This document shows, in pieces, positions 7,484-11,792 of a stretch of DNA of 11,792 bases (position 1 is its first letter; every line of letters begins with the position of its first letter). Origin of the DNA: an uncultured Bacteroides sp. GTDB taxonomy: Bacteria; Bacteroidota; Bacteroidia; Bacteroidales; Bacteroidaceae. The DNA is taken from the NCBI GenBank assembly GCA_900556625.1, contig USPQ01000088.1:1-11792 (forward strand). The letters run 5' to 3'. The translations under genes were made by a program, and so were the position numbers. The notes below the pieces were generated by a model. The model did not search any database, was not told where the DNA came from, and saw nothing but the letters and a program-made list of their open reading frames with translations.

Positions 7484-7945
7484 ATGGAAATGAATTTGTT
7501 TATTGCCTATATTGGCATCGCGGTTATGGTTGGTTTGTCGGGCATTGGTAGTGCTTACGGAGTAACTATTGCAGGTAACGCTGCTATCGGAGCATTGAAA
7601 AAGAACGACAGTGCATTCGGTAACTTCCTTGTATTGACAGCCCTTCCGGGTACACAGGGACTTTACGGTTTTGCCGGTTATTTTATGTTCCAAACTATTT
7701 TTGGTATTTTAACTCCTGAGATTACAGCTATTCAGGCGTCTGCCGTTTTGGGTGCAGGTATTGCTTTAGGCTTGGTGGCTTTGTTCTCGGCTATCCGTCA
7801 AGGACAGGTTTGTGCAAACGGTATCGCTGCTATCGGTCAGGGACACAATGTATTTAGCAACACATTGATTCTTGCTGTATTCCCGGAACTTTATGCTATC
7901 GTTGCTCTAGCTGCAACCTTCTTGATCGGTAGTGCATTAGCATAA
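7484..7945 (+). CDS. atpK: V/A-type ATPase subunit K (proteolipid rotor ring), Na+-site residues present
   Basis: A 153-residue, very hydrophobic protein with four membrane helices, the duplicated two-hairpin form (about 16 kDa) like E. hirae NtpK and eukaryotic c rather than an 8-kDa single hairpin. Helix 1 has SGIGSAYGVTIAGNAA (19-34). Helix 2 has LPGTQGLYGF (54-63). Helix 3 has SAIRQGQV (102-109). Helix 4 has PELYAIV (134-140) with the ion-carrying E135. The residues matching the NtpK Na+ ligands (L61, T64, Q65, Q110, E139 there, from memory) are L54, T57, Q58, Q106 and E135, all conserved, and the 29-residue spacing from Q106 to E135 is the same. Only the second hairpin has the carboxylate, as in other duplicated K proteins. 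It is the last gene of the operon. Na+ transport is inferred, not shown. Confidence 0.95.
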   Translation: MEMNLFIAYIGIAVMVGLSGIGSAYGVTIAGNAAIGALKKNDSAFGNFLVLTALPGTQGLYGFAGYFMFQTIFGILTPEITAIQASAVLGAGIALGLVALFSAIRQGQVCANGIAAIGQGHNVFSNTLILAVFPELYAIVALAATFLIGSALA

Positions 7946-7982
7946 TTTTTTCTGCAGGAATATTCCTAATAAAAAACATTCA

Positions 7983-8031
7983 ATCCCCCTGTATATGGAG
8001 CTTTGCATATGCAGGGGGATATTCTTTTTTT
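7983..8031 (+). terminator. Rho-independent terminator of the ATPase operon
   Basis: The arm at 7983-7997 pairs with 8006-8020 over 15 bp, including five consecutive C-G pairs and one G-T wobble (7992/8011). The loop is eight bases. A run of seven T follows at 8025-8031. It lies 38 bases after the atpK stop and about 120 bases before the next gene, so it separates the ATPase operon from the glycogen genes. Confidence 0.93.
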
Positions 8032-8107
8032 ACTGGATGAGGTTCTTTCTTTCTTCTTCTTAACTCATCTTTTTTGCATAAAGTATTATTTTTCAAAGAA
8101 TAATGTG

Positions 8108-8115
8108 TACTTTTG
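8108..8115 (+). promoter_or_regulatory. Candidate -7 promoter element for the glycogen genes
   Basis: TACTTTTG matches the Bacteroides -7 consensus TAnnTTTG exactly. It would start transcription around 8122 and leave a leader of about 28 nt before the ATG at 8150. The -33 region is weak: TATT sits at the right spacing (8084-8087), while a true TTTG (8073-8076) is 31 bp away. Position after a terminator and just before the gene supports the call. Confidence 0.55.
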
Positions 8116-8149
8116 CACCCGCATACTAAAAAGAGTTTTAATATATTAT

Positions 8150-9811
8150 ATGGTAAAAGATTTATTAACCCCCGATTATATCTTCGAGTCCAGCTGGGAA
8201 GTATGTAATAAAGTAGGAGGGATATATACGGTCTTGTCGACCCGGGCAAATACATTGCAGGAAAAGTTTCGTGACAGAATTTTTTTCATAGGTCCCGATG
8301 TGTGGCAAGGAAAGGAAAACCCTCTGTTCATCGAGTCGGATAATCTGTGTGCTGCTTGGAAGAAGCATGCGCTTGAGAAAGATGAACTTTCTGTTCGTGT
8401 CGGACGATGGAATATCCCCGGTGAACCCATAGTCATTCTTGTTGATTTCCAACCTTTTTTTGAGAAAAAGAACGATATATACACTGAAATGTGGAATCGT
8501 TATCAAGTAGATTCGTTGCACGCTTATGGCGATTACGACGAAGCTTCCATGTTTTCGTACGCTGCGGGAAAAGTGGTAGAGAGTTTCTATCGTTATAACT
8601 TGACAGAGACGGATAAGGTGGTATACCAGGCTCACGAATGGATGACCGGAATGGGAGCGCTTTATGTACAGGAAGCTGTGCCTGAGGTGGCTACTATTTT
8701 TACAACCCACGCTACTTCTATCGGCCGTTCAATTGCTGGTAACAACAAACCGTTGTATGATTATCTATTTGCTTACAATGGTGACCAGATGGCTCAGGAA
8801 CTGAATATGCAGTCGAAGCATTCGATTGAAAAGCAGACAGCGCATTATGTGGATTGCTTTACGACAGTAAGCGAAATTACCAACAACGAATGTAAGGAAT
8901 TGCTGGATAAACCGGCAGATGTAATCCTTATGAACGGTTTCGAGGATGACTTTGTGCCGAAAGGAGGTACATTCACCGGAAAGCGTAAACGTGCGCGTAC
9001 CTTGATGTTGAATGTAGCGAACAAATTGTTGGGAACAAATCTGGGCGATGATACGTTAATTGTGGGAACCAGTGGAAGATATGAGTTTAAGAATAAGGGA
9101 ATCGACGTATTTCTGGAATCGTTGAACCGCCTGAACAGGGATAAGAACTTGCATAAGAATGTGCTGGCGTTTATCAATGTCCCCGGTTGGGTAGGTGATC
9201 CGCGTGAAGATTTGCAGGAACGTCTGAAAAGTAAGAAGAGTTTTGATACTCCGCTTGAAGTGCCGTTCATTACCCATTGGCTGCATAACATGACGCATGA
9301 CCAGGTGTTGGATATGCTGAAATATCTTGGAATGGGCAACCGTCCGGAGGATAAAGTGAAGGTGGTATTCGTTCCTTGCTACTTGGATGGTCGTGACGGT
9401 ATCATGAATAAGGATTATTATGATATATTGCTCGGACAGGATTTGAGCGTATATGCTTCTTATTATGAACCGTGGGGGTATACTCCGTTGGAAAGCGTTG
9501 CATTCCATGTGCCGACAATCACTACAGATCTGGCCGGATTCGGACTTTGGGTAAATAGCCTGAAGAACCAACGAGGCATTAACGATGGAGTGGAGGTGCT
9601 GCGCCGTTCGGACTATAATTATTCGGAAGTGGCGGATGGTATTAAAGATACAATTACACTATTTGCCGATAAGACAGAAAAAGAAGTGAAGGAAATCCGC
9701 AAGCGTGCCGCAGAAGTAGCGGAACAGGCTTTGTGGAAACACTTTATACAATATTATTATGAGGCTTATGACATTGCTTTGCGCAATGCAATGAAGCGTC
9801 AACTTAGTTAA
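8150..9811 (+). CDS. Glycogen synthase, GT3 family (eukaryote-like)
   Basis: A 553-residue GT-B glycosyltransferase that should extend alpha-1,4-glucan chains from a nucleotide sugar, UDP-glucose by family analogy. It resembles animal and yeast glycogen synthase (GT3), not the GT5 GlgA of most bacteria. SSWEVCNKVGGIYTVL (14-29) holds the donor-loop KVGG. QAHEW is at 160-164, FTTHATSIGR at 184-193 (H187, R193), GRYEFKNKG at 309-317 (R310, K316), and EPWGYTPLE at 440-448 is the E-x7-E catalytic motif. The protein is about 150 residues shorter than yeast or human enzymes. The frame stays open upstream to 8003, but that stretch overlaps the terminator hairpin and promoter. The ATG at 8150 gives MVKDLLTPDYIFESSWEV, which fits the family. 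It probably forms an operon with the phosphorylase 38 bp downstream. Confidence 0.94.
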   Translation: MVKDLLTPDYIFESSWEVCNKVGGIYTVLSTRANTLQEKFRDRIFFIGPDVWQGKENPLFIESDNLCAAWKKHALEKDELSVRVGRWNIPGEPIVILVDFQPFFEKKNDIYTEMWNRYQVDSLHAYGDYDEASMFSYAAGKVVESFYRYNLTETDKVVYQAHEWMTGMGALYVQEAVPEVATIFTTHATSIGRSIAGNNKPLYDYLFAYNGDQMAQELNMQSKHSIEKQTAHYVDCFTTVSEITNNECKELLDKPADVILMNGFEDDFVPKGGTFTGKRKRARTLMLNVANKLLGTNLGDDTLIVGTSGRYEFKNKGIDVFLESLNRLNRDKNLHKNVLAFINVPGWVGDPREDLQERLKSKKSFDTPLEVPFITHWLHNMTHDQVLDMLKYLGMGNRPEDKVKVVFVPCYLDGRDGIMNKDYYDILLGQDLSVYASYYEPWGYTPLESVAFHVPTITTDLAGFGLWVNSLKNQRGINDGVEVLRRSDYNYSEVADGIKDTITLFADKTEKEVKEIRKRAAEVAEQALWKHFIQYYYEAYDIALRNAMKRQLS

Positions 9812-9849
9812 GAGAAAATTTATTATCAATAAGTTAATTAAAAAACATT

Positions 9850-11792
9850 ATGAAAATCAAAGTTAGTAATGTGAATATTCCCAACTGGAAAGAGGTTACT
9901 GTGAAATCACGTATACCGGTAGAGTTGGAGAAGTTGTCTGAAATTGCACGCAACATTTGGTGGGCATGGAATTTTGAAGCGACAGAACTGTTTAGAGATC
10001 TAGATCCGGAACTTTGGAAAGAATGTGGACAGAACCCTGTGCTGTTGTTGGAACGCATGAGCTATGAAAAGCTGGAAGCTTTGACAAAAGACAAGGTGAT
10101 TCTGAGAAGGATGAATGAAGTTTATACGAAATTTAGAGACTACATGGATGTGAAGCCGGATAGCCAGCGTCCTTCTGTTGCCTATTTCAGTATGGAATAT
10201 GGTCTGAGCAGTGTCCTGAAAATATATTCCGGTGGTCTGGGTGTATTGGCCGGTGACTATCTGAAAGAAGCTTCCGACAGCAATGTTGATTTGTGTGCGG
10301 TAGGTTTCTTGTATCGCTACGGTTACTTTACGCAAACTTTGTCTATGGATGGACAGCAGATTGCTAATTATGAAGCACAGAACTTCGGACAGCTTCCTAT
10401 CGACCGTGTGCTCGATGCAGACGGCAAGCCATTGGTAGTAGACGTTCCTTATCTGGATTATTATGTTCATGCTAACGTGTGGCGTGTAAATGTAGGACGT
10501 ATCTCTCTGTATCTGCTGGATACGGATAATGAAATGAACAGCGAGTTCGACCGTCCTATCACTCACCAGCTCTATGGTGGGGATTGGGAAAACCGTTTGA
10601 AACAGGAAATCCTGTTGGGTATCGGTGGTATCCTGACTTTGAAAGCACTAGGTATCAAGAAAGATATTTATCATTGTAACGAGGGACACGCTGCACTGAT
10701 CAATGTTCAACGCATCTGTGATTATGTAGCTACCGGATTGACTTTCAATCAAGCTATCGAGTTGGTTCGTGCTTCTTCTCTTTATACGGTTCACACTCCG
10801 GTTCCTGCCGGTCACGACTATTTCGATGAAGGTCTGTTTGGCAAATATATGGGTGGTTATCCTGCTAAAATGGGTATCACTTGGGACGACCTGATGGATT
10901 TGGGACGTAACAATGCCGGTGACAAGGGCGAACGTTTCTGTATGTCTGTTTTTGCTTGCAATACTTCTCAGGAGGTGAACGGTGTAAGCTGGCTGCACGG
11001 CAAAGTGTCTCAGGAAATGTTCTCTTCTATCTGGAAAGGTTACTTCCCGGAAGAAAGCCATGTGGGATATGTGACGAATGGTGTTCACTTCCCGACTTGG
11101 AGCGCAACGGAATGGAAGAAATTGTACTTTAAATATTTCAATGAAAACTTCTGGTTCGACCAGTCTAATCCTAAGATTTGGGAAGCTATCTACAATGTGC
11201 CTGATGAGGAGATCTGGCAGACTCGTATGACCATGAAGAATAAGTTGGTTGACTACATCCGTAAGTCATTCCGCGATACTTGGCTGAAGAATCAGGGAGA
11301 TCCTTCGCGTATCGTTTCATTGATGGATAAAATCAATCCAAATGCATTGCTGATCGGTTTCGGTCGTCGTTTTGCTACTTACAAGCGTGCGCATCTGTTG
11401 TTCACCGACTTGGAACGTCTTTCTAAGATTGTGAACAATCCTGACTATCCGGTTCAGTTCCTGTTTACAGGTAAGGCTCATCCGCACGATGGAGCAGGAC
11501 AGGGTTTGATTAAGCGTATTATCGAGATCTCTCGCCGTCCGGAATTTTTGGGTAAGATTATCTTCCTCGAAAACTACGATATGCAGTTGGCTCGTCGTTT
11601 GGTTTCCGGAGTTGATATCTGGTTGAATACTCCGACTCGTCCGTTGGAAGCATCCGGTACATCCGGTGAAAAAGCCTTGATGAATGGTGTTGTTAACTTC
11701 TCTGTATTAGACGGATGGTGGCTGGAAGGTTACCGTGAAGGTGCAGGTTGGGCGTTGACTGAAAAACGTACTTACCAGAATCAGGAACATCA
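9850..11792 (+). CDS. glgP: Alpha-glucan phosphorylase, GT35 (partial, runs off right edge)
   Basis: The first 647 codons of a phosphorylase that releases glucose 1-phosphate from alpha-1,4-glucan using pyridoxal phosphate. No stop is reached; family members with this architecture are about 850 residues, so some 200 residues are missing. Residues 1-100 form the DUF3417 N-terminal domain (NIWWAWN at 35-41). FSMEYGL (113-119) and GGLGVLAGDYLKEASD (128-143) begin the phosphorylase fold. VHTPVPAGHD holds the active-site H315. EASGTSGEKALMNG carries K608, the lysine that binds the cofactor. The motifs place it in the archaeal/thermophilic-type subfamily rather than the GlgP/MalP type of E. coli. 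It starts 38 AT-rich bases after the synthase with no promoter motif or terminator between, so co-transcription is likely. The 'SGEK' in place of the commoner 'SGMK' is a small variation. Confidence 0.95.
   Translation, partial: MKIKVSNVNIPNWKEVTVKSRIPVELEKLSEIARNIWWAWNFEATELFRDLDPELWKECGQNPVLLLERMSYEKLEALTKDKVILRRMNEVYTKFRDYMDVKPDSQRPSVAYFSMEYGLSSVLKIYSGGLGVLAGDYLKEASDSNVDLCAVGFLYRYGYFTQTLSMDGQQIANYEAQNFGQLPIDRVLDADGKPLVVDVPYLDYYVHANVWRVNVGRISLYLLDTDNEMNSEFDRPITHQLYGGDWENRLKQEILLGIGGILTLKALGIKKDIYHCNEGHAALINVQRICDYVATGLTFNQAIELVRASSLYTVHTPVPAGHDYFDEGLFGKYMGGYPAKMGITWDDLMDLGRNNAGDKGERFCMSVFACNTSQEVNGVSWLHGKVSQEMFSSIWKGYFPEESHVGYVTNGVHFPTWSATEWKKLYFKYFNENFWFDQSNPKIWEAIYNVPDEEIWQTRMTMKNKLVDYIRKSFRDTWLKNQGDPSRIVSLMDKINPNALLIGFGRRFATYKRAHLLFTDLERLSKIVNNPDYPVQFLFTGKAHPHDGAGQGLIKRIIEISRRPEFLGKIIFLENYDMQLARRLVSGVDIWLNTPTRPLEASGTSGEKALMNGVVNFSVLDGWWLEGYREGAGWALTEKRTYQNQEH

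Noticed and set aside
8003..8149. Upstream extension of the glycogen synthase by 49 residues
   Set aside because: The extension would begin inside the terminator hairpin, run through the candidate promoter and add a sequence rich in F and L unlike the family N-terminus. The ATG at 8150 is preferred.
8165..8710. Antisense open frame of 181 codons inside the glycogen synthase
   Set aside because: It overlaps a clear GT3 gene over its full length and shows no family features.
1..11792. Mobile element, CRISPR array, tRNA or defence system
   Set aside because: Looked for direct repeats, terminal inverted repeats, transposase or integrase motifs and tRNA cloverleaf segments; none was seen. Nearly all sequence is accounted for by the housekeeping genes listed.

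Overview
The window looks like a Bacteroidales chromosome, most likely Bacteroides. The signs are the 5S rRNA sequence, AT-rich leaders without Shine-Dalgarno sites before most genes, TAnnTTTG-type -7 promoter elements, and a V/A-type ATPase operon of the reduced kind known from Bacteroidetes, Chlamydia and spirochaetes. The species cannot be told from the sequence alone. All genes read on the + strand.

Layout: (1) 1-50, the 3' end of a 5S rRNA gene, so a ribosomal operon lies just upstream; a near-perfect hairpin with a T-run closes it. (2) About 104-398, an AT-rich leader region with two candidate promoters. (3) 399-7945, a seven-gene V/A-type ATPase operon in the order E, DUF2764 protein, A, B, D, I, K, with short gaps, one ATGA overlap (D/I) and a GTG start for D. 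It ends at a strong hairpin terminator (7983-8031). (4) 8150-9811, a eukaryote-like GT3 glycogen synthase with its own candidate promoter. It is followed after 38 bp by a GT35 alpha-glucan phosphorylase (9850 to beyond 11792) that runs off the right edge.

How the genes work together: A and B form the catalytic head, D the central rotor shaft, E the peripheral stalk, and I and K the membrane ion channel and rotor ring. The DUF2764 protein sits where other operons carry subunit C. No F, G or canonical C gene is present in the window. The K subunit keeps every side chain that I recall binding Na+ in the Enterococcus hirae NtpK ring, so a sodium-coupled enzyme is the best reading. The last two genes form a small storage-glucan module: the synthase extends alpha-1,4-glucan and the phosphorylase releases glucose 1-phosphate from it. 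Branching and debranching enzymes are not in the window.

No mobile element, CRISPR array, tRNA or phage gene was seen. The window is mainly core metabolism. The points worth a second look are the reduced ATPase subunit set, the predicted Na+ site, and the GT3-type synthase.
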